NCBI GenBank assembly: GCA_964393035.1
Contig: CAYMRX010000002.1
Span: 310,001-374,000 of the forward strand
DNA length: 64,000 bases
From: Tabrizicola_A sp964393035
GTDB taxonomy: Bacteria > Pseudomonadota > Alphaproteobacteria > Rhodobacterales > Rhodobacteraceae
Reading direction: 5' to 3'
The position numbers and the translations under genes were made by a program. The notes below the pieces were generated by a model. It was not told the DNA's origin. It did not search any database and was given only the letters and a program-made list of their open reading frames with translations. Shown here piece by piece: positions 47,601 through 56,761 of this stretch; position 1 is the stretch's first letter; each line of letters opens with the position of its first letter.

Positions 47601-49157
47601 TGCCTCGAACGCCTGATGCATGGTCATGGTGCTGCGCGGGGCAAGGGTGGTGTTCCAGCCCTGCAACACCTGCACACGTTCGTCTTCTGTCAGGGCAGAC
47701 ACATCACAAAGGGCAGTATCGCCGGGCAGGCGGGCAAGCTGGCCCGCAACATGGGCGATGCGGGCGGCCAGCGCACGGGCCTGCGGTTCGGCCAAGCGCG
47801 CGGCATCATAGAGAAACTCTGCCCCGGTCAGCGTGATAACCGCGCCCGCCAAGGGGGCGGCGCCCAAGGCAATCTGAGGAGTGGCAAGGTTTTGCAGCGC
47901 GCTGTCACGGGTCATCAAATCCAGCGCGAATGCCGGATATCTGCGGGCTTGGGCCAGCGACGTCTCCAACTCCGCGCGAGCCGTTGCAATCGTGCCTGCG
48001 GTCGAAACCGCAACCGGCACCCAATCGCTGAGGTATCCGGGCAGCCCCTTGCCCGCCAAGGCCAGATCCACCGCCGGTTGGCCCAGCGCCCGCGCCACCG
48101 CCATGGCCAGACTGGCCAGATCACCCGCCAGCGGCAGGCTTTGCCAGTCCGAAACACCCGCCGACCCCAGCCCCGGCACCTGTGCGGGGTTCATCCGCCG
48201 CAACGCGCCGCGCAAGGTGCCTTCACCCGCCACAACGGCGGCAAGGGCGGCCGTCAGGGTCAGGGCATCGGAATCCGTCAGCGCGGGCAATTGGCCATCC
48301 GCAATGGTCGAAGGGCAAACCGCCCCGCCTTTCATCTGGCATGTCAGCCGGTTCAGCCGCACCGCCCCCGACCCACAAGCCACCACCAGCCCCTCGGGCG
48401 TGGCCGACAGCACCTGCCCCGGCGCGCCTGCGCCTTCGGCCAGATCGGCCGTGCCGACATTCAAAACCCGTGCGGCCGTGGCAAGTTTCGCGGTCGAAAG
48501 CGGGTTCCAATACCGACCATGATCCAAGGCGCGCACCAGACGGACCACCTCGGTCGCAGGGCGCACGAAATCAATCCGCCCCATCGCGGCGGGCCGGTCA
48601 CCCCGCAGATGCAAGGACCGCTGCGACAGGTCTTGCCGCACCCGTTGCAGCCCGGTTTCAAGTTGGGAGACAAGGGCCGGGAAAGACTCCATCCCCGCCT
48701 CGAAACAGCGGGTGTTCAGTGTCAGGGCCGTGTCGCCGGGGGCGATGTCGAACAGACGCTGCTCCAGAATGTCGCCTTCATCCACACCGCCCGAAATCAG
48801 GTGCCATGTGATGCCGTGCCGGGGCTCACCGGCCAAGATCGCCCAGACCGGGGCGTTCAAACCGGCGTGGCGCGGCAAGGGGCCGTCGTGAAAGTTCACC
48901 GCGCCTTTCGTGGCCAAGGCCAGCACGCCCTCCGGGATCACGGACAGGTTGGCGACCGACAAAAGCCAATCGACCGAAACACCCTGAACCTCCGCCCAAT
49001 CCGCCGCGACCGCCAGCCCTTTGGCAAGGGCCCATTTGCGCACCTCGGCGCTTTGCGTGACCACCAAGGCAACGCGATGCCCCCGATCCAAAAGCACCTG
49101 CCCACATTGGGAGGTGAGGCTTTCATTGCCGGTCAGAACAGCAGAAAACGCGGTCAT
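44649..49157 (-). CDS. NRPS: formyltransferase, half C domain, A domain with luciferase-like monooxygenase insert, T domain
   Basis: The gene encodes 1502 residues. Residues 1-290 are a formyltransferase with the Asn88, His90, Asp126 triad (VNFHDGPLPRH, GGVDEGDIL). Residues 331-500 resemble the second half of a condensation domain, without any HHxxxDG. The A domain starts near 510 (A3 YTSGSTGRPKGV, 658-669; A4 FDISVLELF, 702-710), is interrupted at about 738-1095 by a luciferase-like flavin monooxygenase of the TIGR04020/MupA-Atu3671 type, and resumes with A5 NMYGPTEATIW (1173-1183) and A10 NRKVDRKAL. A carrier domain follows (GGHSLL, Ser1427). My reading of the specificity code is DILQLGMIWK, near the glycine code. 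There is no TE. It is the last assembly-line gene of the glycan-linked operon. Confidence 0.92.
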   Translation of the reverse strand: MTAFSAVLTGNESLTSQCGQVLLDRGHRVALVVTQSAEVRKWALAKGLAVAADWAEVQGVSVDWLLSVANLSVIPEGVLALATKGAVNFHDGPLPRHAGLNAPVWAILAGEPRHGITWHLISGGVDEGDILEQRLFDIAPGDTALTLNTRCFEAGMESFPALVSQLETGLQRVRQDLSQRSLHLRGDRPAAMGRIDFVRPATEVVRLVRALDHGRYWNPLSTAKLATAARVLNVGTADLAEGAGAPGQVLSATPEGLVVACGSGAVRLNRLTCQMKGGAVCPSTIADGQLPALTDSDALTLTAALAAVVAGEGTLRGALRRMNPAQVPGLGSAGVSDWQSLPLAGDLASLAMAVARALGQPAVDLALAGKGLPGYLSDWVPVAVSTAGTIATARAELETSLAQARRYPAFALDLMTRDSALQNLATPQIALGAAPLAGAVITLTGAEFLYDAARLAEPQARALAARIAHVAGQLARLPGDTALCDVSALTEDERVQVLQGWNTTLAPRSTMTMHQAFEAQVAKTPDAVAVVCEGQSLTYAALNARANKVAHTLIAMGVTPGTLVGLCTRRSLDLLVGALGIHKAGGAYVPMDPAYPADRIALFIEDSACPVVVTQSGIPLPRHAARVLELDTDGRIPDAATTNPETGVTPADLAYMIYTSGSTGRPKGVMVEHRNVANFFTGMDQRIGAEPGVWLAVTSLSFDISVLELFWTLARGFKVVLSSDENRTLVSSGRIASAKPMEFSLYYWGNDDGQGPKKYELLLEGARFADTHGFCAVWTPERHFHAFGGPYPNPSVTGAAVAAMTKNIGVRAGSCVVPLHHPVRVAEEWAVIDNLTNGRAGLAVASGWHPDDFVLRPENTPPANRDAMFAGTEQIRRLWRGETVEFPTAGGGSFGVVSQPRPVSPEVPIWVTTAGNPATWREAGEIGAHVLTHLLGQSIAEVAGKITIYHDALRKAGHDPAQFTVTLMLHTYVGRDREQVRRTAEGPMKAYLGAATALVKQYAWTFPAFKKPPGVTKPMDIDTRDLSAEDAAAILDYAFNRYFEDSGLFGTVEDALARVEQLKRIGVTEVACLVDYGIAPEKVLEGLYPLAEVVKRANSGGGVEEGDYSIAAQVIRHGVTHLQCTPSMARMIAMNDEARLALAGVKTLMLGGEALPGALVTDLRKASPARILNMYGPTEATIWSSVNEVTEVEPIANIGTPLANQQIYVLDETLAPVPPGAAGELWIGGDGVARGYWQREDLTAERFHPDPFVTADRACPWGARMYRTGDLVRWREDGRLDFLGRADFQVKLRGYRIELGEIEAVLEAQPGVAQAVVLAREDTPGDLRLVAYIVGAAPEPALRAELAVLLPEHMIPSHFVTLAEMPLTPNRKVDRKALPSPSTAPAAEAFVAPESTIEAQLAAIWGRILGVAKVGSRDNFFALGGHSLLAVQAHREIREQLKVPKLSITDIFRFPVLSALAKHLDDTPQPAAEPAALAHDRAEVRSDAMARRLAMRARREEA

Positions 49158-49193
49158 CTTGCACTCCTTCCCGCGGCCTTCCCGCGGATGCCC

Positions 49194-50195
49194 CTATGCG
49201 GCGGGGCGGGTCTTGGGTTTTGCGGTCTTGCCCGGCAAAAGCGGCCGCATCATGGCGCGCGCGCCATGTGCGACAAGATCACGCAAATAGCGCGGCGGGT
49301 CGCCCCTGTCCTTGCGTTGAAATATCAGCCGAAAACGCCACAGCGCGCCCCCCAGTACAGCCGCCAAAGTGGCGCCGGCGGCATAAAGCCGGCCGTGGTT
49401 TTTCACATAATAATGCAACCGGCTATCCAGCCAGAATTGCGGGATACGGCCCCAGGTTTTCATCCCCGTTGAAGCCGAGCCGATATGCGCCACCCGGCTT
49501 TCCGGCACATAATCCGTGGGCCAGCCCGCCCGCGCGGCGCGGCGGCAAAGGTCGGTTTCTTCGTAATAAAGGAAAAAGGTTTCATCAAAGAGCCCGATCT
49601 GATCCAGCATGGATTGCCGCATCATCAGGCTTGCCCCGGCCAGCCAATCGACACGGGCGGTCGCGGGCGGCAAGGGTTGCGCCACGATCCAGCGCGCCAG
49701 AAATTTGGACACCGGGCCAAAGCGGATATTCTGCTCAAACTCGCCAAGGATCGAGGGAAAGCGAAACGCGGTGCGATGCGCCTCCCCTTCGGGGCTGTGG
49801 ATGTGGCTGCCGGCAAAGCCCGTCTCGGGGTGGGTTTCCAGATGGTTCAAGAGCGCGCGGATCGCCCCCGGCGCGGGGAACGCATCAGAGTTCAGGATAT
49901 AGACGTAATCGGGCCGCGTCCCATCGGGCAGGCCCGCCCGGATACCGAAATTATTGCCAGCACCAAAGCCGCCGTTGTGGCCCGATTGCAAAACACGCAC
50001 CTGTTGCGGGCCTTTATCCCAACCGCGCAACGCCACCGCCGCCGACAGTTTTTCAAACGAACCGTCGCCGGAATCATTGTCGACCACCACCAGCGCACCA
50101 TCGATGCCCTGCAAGGCCGCCAATGCCGCCTCAACCGAGCGCAGCGTCATCTCGGGGGTCCGCCAGTTCAGGATGACGGTCAAAAGCCGGGCCAT
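49194..50195 (-). CDS. family 2 glycosyltransferase (rhamnosyltransferase-like)
   Basis: The gene encodes 333 residues. The GT-A fold is visible: VILNWRTPEMTLRSVEAAL, VVDNDSGDGS, SGHNGGFGAGNNFGI, and the DxD-like ILNSDAFP (about residues 100-107), followed by WLAGASLMMRQS and FFLYYEETDLCRRA, motifs typical of dTDP-rhamnosyl- and related transferases. A hydrophobic patch near residue 270 may attach it to the membrane. It lies between the PKS and NRPS genes (3 bases after the PKS stop), so it is probably part of the same transcript. The donor sugar is not known. Confidence 0.92.
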   Translation of the reverse strand: MARLLTVILNWRTPEMTLRSVEAALAALQGIDGALVVVDNDSGDGSFEKLSAAVALRGWDKGPQQVRVLQSGHNGGFGAGNNFGIRAGLPDGTRPDYVYILNSDAFPAPGAIRALLNHLETHPETGFAGSHIHSPEGEAHRTAFRFPSILGEFEQNIRFGPVSKFLARWIVAQPLPPATARVDWLAGASLMMRQSMLDQIGLFDETFFLYYEETDLCRRAARAGWPTDYVPESRVAHIGSASTGMKTWGRIPQFWLDSRLHYYVKNHGRLYAAGATLAAVLGGALWRFRLIFQRKDRGDPPRYLRDLVAHGARAMMRPLLPGKTAKPKTRPAA

Positions 50196-50198
50196 GTC

Positions 50199-53100
50199 CT
50201 ATTCCGCCGCCAGTTTGACGATATTGGTCGGCTGGCCCTCGGTCTCGGCGATGACCGCCTTCAGCTTGGCCGCCATCACCCGGACATTCGGCTCCAGCAC
50301 CATGCTGTCATGATCCCCCGGCACCTCGACCACCTGTAAACCGGGCGCAAAGCGGGTCAGATCATTGTCTTCAAAGACATATTCCTTGGCCGATGACACC
50401 CAGTTTCCGCCCGTGACCTGCCATTTCAGATCCAAGGGCGGGCGGAACAGCACCGTTGCCCCAACCCGCGCCGGCATATCATAGACCGCAATCGCATGGC
50501 GGAAGGCGGCCTCGATTGCGGCATTGTGGAACTGCGCCGGACCGGCGTCATCGGTCTTGGGCTGGCGCTTTTGCACCTCCCATGCCCAGCGGGTTTTGGC
50601 CCATGCCACCAGATAACCCGGCCCTCGGGCCCGCAACTCCGCCCATTTGATCGCCGCCTTGTCGGCGCGACCAAGAGGGGCGCGCTGGGGCAAGGGCGTG
50701 TCGAGAAGCACCAAGAGCGACACCTCCTCGCCCGCCTCTTTCAATTGCCGCGCCATTTCCCAAGCGGTCAGGCCGCCGCCCGAAAAACCACCCAGCATAT
50801 AGGGCCCCTTGGGCTGCACCTGCCGCATCTCGGCGATGTAATCCGCGGCCGCCTCGGGCAGGGTGGCATGCGGGGCCTGATCGCCCAAAAGCCCGCGCGC
50901 CTGCAACCCATAGAAGGGCCGGTCACCGCCAATCAACTGCGCCAGATGGCGCAGGTTCAAGACATTGCCGAACATCCCCGCGACAAGGAAGAACGGCTGG
51001 CGCGGGCCGCCCTCACCCTGATGCATTGGCACCAGATGGGCGAAACGCCGGGGGGGGGCCATAGGTTTGGCAGGAGCGTCCGTCGCGCCGGGATCGCCCA
51101 CCTCAGCCGCGATCAGAGCGGCACAGGCGGCCACCGTCGGGGCCTCGAACAGGATCGAGATCGGGAAATCGACGCGATAGGCTTTCTTGACCATCGCGAA
51201 AAGCCGCACGGCAATCAGACTATGACCGCCAAGATCGAAGAAACTGTCCTCGACCCCCACTTGGCCAACGCCCAGCAACTCTTGCCAAAAGCCTGTCAGG
51301 GTTCGTTCAATATCATTGCGCGGGGCAACATAGGCCGTGTCGAGATCGGGGCGGTCAAAGCTTTGACCTTCGGTTTTCGCGGCCTCTGCCTCGGCGGTCT
51401 GACGCACCAGCACGGGCAGATCCAGCGAGGAGATAATGATCTGCGATTGGCCCAAGGCGACAGCCCGCGAAAACGCCTGCGCGCCTTCCTCGGGGCGAAT
51501 GCCTTGGGAAAAGGCGTGCATCAGGCGGTCTTCGGCAGGCGAGGCAGGTTTGGCTTGCGCCGGACCATCGTCATAGTCCAGCGCACGTGGGTCGGGCGGG
51601 CCAAACTGAAGCGACCCGTCCAGTTTGCGGATGGTGAAGCCTTCAATCTCGACGCAAACCTCACCTGCGGGGGTGGCAAGGGTGATGTTGAAACTGGCCG
51701 TCGCCCCATCGGCACGGTTCGGGGCGGCGTTCGTCACCTGGCTGACGATCTCGGCCGGCAAGGGGCGATGCACGCGGATCAGGGCGTAAGACACCGGCAC
51801 CCAAAGATGATCGGGGCGGTAGCCTTGGATCAGGTCCATCGCCCATCCCGTCGCCAGATCCATCAGCGCGGGATGCAAGAGCCAGTCCCCCGCCTCGGCG
51901 CGATAGGCGGCAGGCAGGGCCAGCTTGGCCAGCCCCTCATGCCCCCCCGTGGCGCGGCTGCGCAAAACCCGCCAGCGCGGGCCGAAGTTCAGATGCGCCT
52001 CTTGCGGGCTGACCAAGCCTTCGCCAACCTCAGGCACAGGCAGGCGGGCGGCAATGGCCGCGATATCCATGTGGCGTGGCGCGGCAGTTGTTGGCAAAAC
52101 CCGCGCCTGAGCATGCAGTTGCCAGCCCTTGCGCCCCTTCGCCGTGACGGCCGAGCGCAGTTCAAACCCATAGCCTTCGTCAGAGCGGATCAGCTTGGCC
52201 CGCACCTCGCGCGCTTTGCCGGTATCAACAGCCAAGGGGCTGAAGAAGAAAAGATCGCGCAATTCGAAGGCGCCAACCTCGCCCTGCGCCTGCATGGCTT
52301 CGGCCGCGATTTCCAGATAGCCGGTGCCGGGGATCAGTGCTTGGCCGTCTGCGGTGCGATGGCCATCCAGCACCCAGCGGTCAAGCCCGTAGGTTGCTGC
52401 AAACATGCGATTGCCAAACCCGTCAAAGCCCGCCTCGTCCAGCAGCGGGGCCGAAACCGGCACCATCGGCGCAGGCACCCGGCCCGCGCGGCCAGACAAG
52501 GCTTCGGCGGCCATGCCGACGCCGGTCCAGATGCCCCAGTTCAGGGCGACCACCCGGGTCTTGCCGCCCGCCCGTGATTTGGCAAAGGCGTTCAGGTATT
52601 CATTGGCCGCAACATAGTCGATCTGCCCCGCAGGTCCGGTGACGGTCGAGGTGGAGGAAAACAACACCATCAGATCAATCGCGCCATCGGGGAACAGCCG
52701 GTTCAACACCTGCGTGCCATGCAGTTTCGGCGCAAAGACCTCCTCCACCTGTGCGGGGGTCTTCAGCATCAGCGGGCCGTCCTCCACCACGCCCGCCGCA
52801 TGGATCACAGCGTGAATCCGGCCAAAGCGGGCCTCGCCAGCCGCTACAGCCGCCGCCATGTCCTGCATGTTGCAAACGTCTGCCGAGGCAACCATGGCCT
52901 GACCGCCCAGCGCCTCCAACCGCTGCAAGGCCAGGATGCGGCGGCTGATCGGATCGCCCGCGTCATGGGCGGCCAGATAGCGGGGCCATGTCGCGCGGTC
53001 CGGCAGGGCGCGGCGGGCAATCAGGGTGATCCTGACGCCATGGCGGCGGATCAGGTCTTCGGCCACCGTCAGGCCGATACCGCCAAAGCCCCCGGTAATC

Positions 53101-56100
53101 AGCACATGCGCACCATCGGGCAAAGTCATGCCGGTTTCCGGCAAAGCCTGTTGCCGCAACCCCTGTTCATAGCGCCGCGCACCGCGCAGGGCGGCAATAC
53201 GTTCCGAGGGGTCTTGGCAAAGTTCCTCCAAAACCCGAAGCGTCAGGTCGGACAGGTCCATGCCCCCCCGGGGCGAGGCGGCGGGCAATTCCAGATCGCA
53301 AAGCGACACCGTCACGCCCGGCAATTCGCGCGGGATCCCCCGCATCGGACCAAGCATCGTAGCCTTTTCGGGATAGCGCAGCGGCTCTTGCCGCACCTGT
53401 GCGGCGCCCGTGGTAAAGGCGGTCAGATGGATCGGACGGGGCAGGTTTTCCTCGGCCATGGCTTGGGCGAGAAACATCAGCGAATAAAACCCCTGCTCCA
53501 GATTGCGATGCAGGAAACTGGAACCGGGACGGAAGCTTTCCCCCCGTGTCACGCCCCAGAAATGCGCAATGCGGTTCGGCGTATGGCCATGGGCCACCAG
53601 ATCACGGATCAAGGCGTCATAGCCGTCGCGGCCGCGTTCAGGGGCCAGCGCATAATCCTCTCCCACCCGGCCAAAGGTATCGGCCGCGCGCACGCAGCGC
53701 ACCTCATGGCCCGCGCGGCGCAGGGCGGCGGCCGTTGCCGCGCCAAGGCCCGCGTCATCAAGAAAGATCAACCAGTTTTGCCGCGTGGCTTCCTCCAGAT
53801 CGGCGGCCTCGAACCCGGCGGAGACGGGTTTCCAATGCGGCTTCCAACCCCAGCTCGCCATATCCTCAACACGGGCGGGCAAGCCTTGCGGCGCAACCGT
53901 TTGGGATTTGCCGGGCGCGATGAAATAGGGTTTCTTCTGAAAGGCATACGTCGGCAGCACCACGCGATTGCGCCGCGCCCCGGCCCAGATCTGTTCCCAA
54001 TCAACCGCAACCCCACAGGCCCAAAGCCGGGCGATGGTGCCGATGTGCCAGGCGTCATCGGCCATGGCCTGTTCGGGATGCCGCAGCGCCGGGATCACCT
54101 GCCCCGATGGCACCCCATTGGCCTGCGCCAGTGAAGACAGCGCCCGGCCCGGTCCCATCTCCATGTAAACCCGCGGGCCGTCGGCCATAAGGGTCGCCAT
54201 GCAGGGCTGGAAATTCACCGTATTGCGCAGATGCTGCACCCAATACTCCGGGTCCGTCGCCTGTGCGGCGGTCAGTTCCGCGCCCGTGCGGTTCGAGATG
54301 ATCGGCAGGCGCGGCGGGTTCAGCCTTATGCCCCGCAGATAGTCGCCAAAGGGCCGCAGGATCGGCTCCAGCATGCGGGAGTGGGCGGCGATGTTGATCG
54401 CCACCCTTTGGGTTTCCACACCCCCAGCGCCCAGTTTTCCGGCCAAAACCTTCAGCGCCGCATCCGGGCCGGAGACGACGCAAAGCCCCGGCGCGTTGAC
54501 CGAAGCCATGTCGAGATCGCCCGTCAGATGCGCCCGCAGGTCCGCTTCTGCCATCGGCACCGACAACATCCCGCCGGGGGCGATGCTGTCAAAAAGCCGC
54601 CCGCGCAACAGCACCAGACCGATGCAATCTTCAAAGCTCATCACCCCTGCCAGCGCGGCGGCGGTGTTTTCGCCCATGCTGTGGCCCACCAAAGCGGCAG
54701 GCGTGACGCCCCAGCTTTCGTAAAGCTTGGCCAAGGCGTATTCGCAGACCATGATCAGCGGCAACTGGACGCTGGGCTTTTTCAGCGTCTCATGCGCTGC
54801 CGCCTCCTGCCCCTTGGCAGGCAGCCACAGATCGCGGATCGAATAGTCGAGCTGCGGTTCAAGGATCGACAACCCCTTGTCCATCCAATCGGCAAAGACG
54901 GGTTCCGTCTCATACAGATCCCGCGCCATGCCGGCATATTGGGCACCGCCACCGGGGAACATGAAAACAACCTCGGGATTTTCGCCAAGGTAATCATGGG
55001 TAAACACCCGCCGCGCATCGGCCCCTTCCAGCAGGCTTGCCGCCTCCTCATGGCTTTCCGCCACCACCACGCGGCGCTTTTCAAAGGCACGGCGGCCTTC
55101 CTTCAGCGTATAGGCCACATCGGCAAGGGGCTGTTCAGGGTGCGCGCGCAAATGCGCGGCCAGACGCGCGGCCTGCCCGTCCAGCGCCGCCTTGGTCTTG
55201 GCCGAGATCACCAAGGGCTGGAACGGAAAGATGCTGTCTTCCGATGCCGCCCGCGGCGGGGCCTCCTGCAACACCGCATGGGCATTGGTGCCGCCGACGC
55301 CAAGCGAGTTCACCCCCGCCCGCAGCACCGGGGCCTGCCAGTCGGCCAGCCGGTCATTCACCCGGAAGGGCGAGGTTTCGAAATCAATCGCGGGGTTCGG
55401 CGCCTCATACCCCAAGCTTGGCACCGTCTGCCGGTGATGCAACTGCAAGGCCACCTTCACCAAACTCGCCACCCCGGCGGCGGTATCCAGATGCCCGATG
55501 TTGGTTTTCACCGACCCGATCCGGCACGACCCCACCGCATCGGTGGTTTCGCGAAAAGCCTGCGTCAGTGCGGCCACTTCGATCGGGTCGCCGAGATAGG
55601 TGCCGGTGCCATGACATTCCACGTAAGTGACGCTGCCCGCATCCACCCCGGCAACCGCCTGTGCCTCGGCGATGCAGCGCGCCTGCCCGTCAACCGAAGG
55701 CGCAAGGTAACCGGCCTTCGCCGCCCCGTCATTGTTGACCGCCGACCCTTTCAGGATCGCCCAGATGTGATCGCCATCGCGGATCGCATCACGCGCGCGC
55801 CGCAAGACCACACAGCCCGCGCCCGAGCCGAACACCGTGCCCTCTGCCCGGTGGTCAAAGGCGTGACAGTGACCATCCGGCGACAGGATCTCGCCCTCGG
55901 TATGCAAATACCCCCGCGCATGGGGCAATTCGATAGTGACGCCGCCCGCCAGCGCCATGTCACATTCACCGTTCAAAAGCGCCTGCGCGGCGTAATGCAC
56001 CGCGACAAGGCTGGTCGAACAGGCCGTCTGCACATTGATCGACGGGCCTTTCAGGTCAAAGATATGGCTGACGCGGGTGGCCAGAAAATCCTTGTCATTG

Positions 56101-56576
56101 CCGGTATGACGCAGCAGGAACATGCCGGTCTGATCGACCAGATCGCGGTTGGAGCACAGGTTGAAATAGAAATACGACCCCATGCCGCAGCCGGCATAGA
56201 CGCCAATCGCGCCCTTGAAGGTTTCGGGCGGATGGGCCGCGTTTTCCAACGCCTCCCAAGCCACTTCCAGAAACTGGCGGTGCTGCGGATCAAGGATCGC
56301 CGCCTCTTTCGGCGAAAAGCCAAAAAACTCGGCATCGAAGGTTTCAAAGCCGTCCAGAACAGCAGCACTTGGCACGTAATTGGCCTTGCGCATCCGGGCG
56401 GGGTCTTCGCCGGCGGCCAAAAGATCGGCCTCTGACAACACGCGGATCGACTCCACCCCGGCGACCAGATTTGCCCAATAGCTGTCAATATCCGGTGCGC
56501 CGGGCAGATGTGCGGCCATGCCGACAATTGCGATGTCGGTATCGGCGATATCCGCCGTGCAATCTTCTGCGGCCAT
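50199..56576 (-). CDS. type I polyketide synthase KS-AT-KR-DH-ACP-TE
   Basis: The gene encodes 2125 residues from ATG 56576; an in-frame start at 56630 would add 18 basic residues. KS (13-440) has Cys186 in TACSTSL, His322 in HGTGT and His362 in KTNIGH. AT (about 536-830) has Ser633 in GHSMGE and His732 in IAAHSRM, so malonyl or an unusual extender is possible. KR (about 1155-1360) has GGFGGIG and Tyr1321. DH (about 1400-1655) has His1406 and the LIPGTGYLE motif. ACP has Ser1786 (GGHSLI) and TE has Ser1932 (GGFSGGG) with PGDHDSM. There is no ER, no loading module and no methyltransferase. One extension round is expected. It shares a strand and transcript with glycosyltransferases and the NRPS. 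Confidence 0.95.
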   Translation of the reverse strand: MAAEDCTADIADTDIAIVGMAAHLPGAPDIDSYWANLVAGVESIRVLSEADLLAAGEDPARMRKANYVPSAAVLDGFETFDAEFFGFSPKEAAILDPQHRQFLEVAWEALENAAHPPETFKGAIGVYAGCGMGSYFYFNLCSNRDLVDQTGMFLLRHTGNDKDFLATRVSHIFDLKGPSINVQTACSTSLVAVHYAAQALLNGECDMALAGGVTIELPHARGYLHTEGEILSPDGHCHAFDHRAEGTVFGSGAGCVVLRRARDAIRDGDHIWAILKGSAVNNDGAAKAGYLAPSVDGQARCIAEAQAVAGVDAGSVTYVECHGTGTYLGDPIEVAALTQAFRETTDAVGSCRIGSVKTNIGHLDTAAGVASLVKVALQLHHRQTVPSLGYEAPNPAIDFETSPFRVNDRLADWQAPVLRAGVNSLGVGGTNAHAVLQEAPPRAASEDSIFPFQPLVISAKTKAALDGQAARLAAHLRAHPEQPLADVAYTLKEGRRAFEKRRVVVAESHEEAASLLEGADARRVFTHDYLGENPEVVFMFPGGGAQYAGMARDLYETEPVFADWMDKGLSILEPQLDYSIRDLWLPAKGQEAAAHETLKKPSVQLPLIMVCEYALAKLYESWGVTPAALVGHSMGENTAAALAGVMSFEDCIGLVLLRGRLFDSIAPGGMLSVPMAEADLRAHLTGDLDMASVNAPGLCVVSGPDAALKVLAGKLGAGGVETQRVAINIAAHSRMLEPILRPFGDYLRGIRLNPPRLPIISNRTGAELTAAQATDPEYWVQHLRNTVNFQPCMATLMADGPRVYMEMGPGRALSSLAQANGVPSGQVIPALRHPEQAMADDAWHIGTIARLWACGVAVDWEQIWAGARRNRVVLPTYAFQKKPYFIAPGKSQTVAPQGLPARVEDMASWGWKPHWKPVSAGFEAADLEEATRQNWLIFLDDAGLGAATAAALRRAGHEVRCVRAADTFGRVGEDYALAPERGRDGYDALIRDLVAHGHTPNRIAHFWGVTRGESFRPGSSFLHRNLEQGFYSLMFLAQAMAEENLPRPIHLTAFTTGAAQVRQEPLRYPEKATMLGPMRGIPRELPGVTVSLCDLELPAASPRGGMDLSDLTLRVLEELCQDPSERIAALRGARRYEQGLRQQALPETGMTLPDGAHVLITGGFGGIGLTVAEDLIRRHGVRITLIARRALPDRATWPRYLAAHDAGDPISRRILALQRLEALGGQAMVASADVCNMQDMAAAVAAGEARFGRIHAVIHAAGVVEDGPLMLKTPAQVEEVFAPKLHGTQVLNRLFPDGAIDLMVLFSSTSTVTGPAGQIDYVAANEYLNAFAKSRAGGKTRVVALNWGIWTGVGMAAEALSGRAGRVPAPMVPVSAPLLDEAGFDGFGNRMFAATYGLDRWVLDGHRTADGQALIPGTGYLEIAAEAMQAQGEVGAFELRDLFFFSPLAVDTGKAREVRAKLIRSDEGYGFELRSAVTAKGRKGWQLHAQARVLPTTAAPRHMDIAAIAARLPVPEVGEGLVSPQEAHLNFGPRWRVLRSRATGGHEGLAKLALPAAYRAEAGDWLLHPALMDLATGWAMDLIQGYRPDHLWVPVSYALIRVHRPLPAEIVSQVTNAAPNRADGATASFNITLATPAGEVCVEIEGFTIRKLDGSLQFGPPDPRALDYDDGPAQAKPASPAEDRLMHAFSQGIRPEEGAQAFSRAVALGQSQIIISSLDLPVLVRQTAEAEAAKTEGQSFDRPDLDTAYVAPRNDIERTLTGFWQELLGVGQVGVEDSFFDLGGHSLIAVRLFAMVKKAYRVDFPISILFEAPTVAACAALIAAEVGDPGATDAPAKPMAPPRRFAHLVPMHQGEGGPRQPFFLVAGMFGNVLNLRHLAQLIGGDRPFYGLQARGLLGDQAPHATLPEAAADYIAEMRQVQPKGPYMLGGFSGGGLTAWEMARQLKEAGEEVSLLVLLDTPLPQRAPLGRADKAAIKWAELRARGPGYLVAWAKTRWAWEVQKRQPKTDDAGPAQFHNAAIEAAFRHAIAVYDMPARVGATVLFRPPLDLKWQVTGGNWVSSAKEYVFEDNDLTRFAPGLQVVEVPGDHDSMVLEPNVRVMAAKLKAVIAETEGQPTNIVKLAAE

Positions 56577-56761
56577 CAGACGCCCAATCCCTTTTCCGAC
56601 TCGACGTTTCAGAGTCAGGTAAAACAACAAGATTTTAGCAGAATTGCGGCAAGCCTCCTACCCTGCCAAGCGGCTGCCCGCGAATGTGCCGCAGTCCTGA
56701 ACAATGCCTGCATCCTGCTGCGTTTTTTGCTGCAAAACCGCCAAGAATACGGCGAATTCGC

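Noticed and set aside
45084..49472. Two long plus-strand open frames over the NRPS gene
   Set aside because: Antisense of the formyltransferase, adenylation and monooxygenase domains, which are well supported on the minus strand.
50496..56435. Three long plus-strand open frames over the PKS gene
   Set aside because: Antisense of KS, AT, KR and DH domains; none has a ribosome binding site or recognisable domain.
56577..56761. Small gene between the PKS and the glycosyltransferase
   Set aside because: Only short frames without ribosome binding sites; the stretch is best read as the PKS promoter region.
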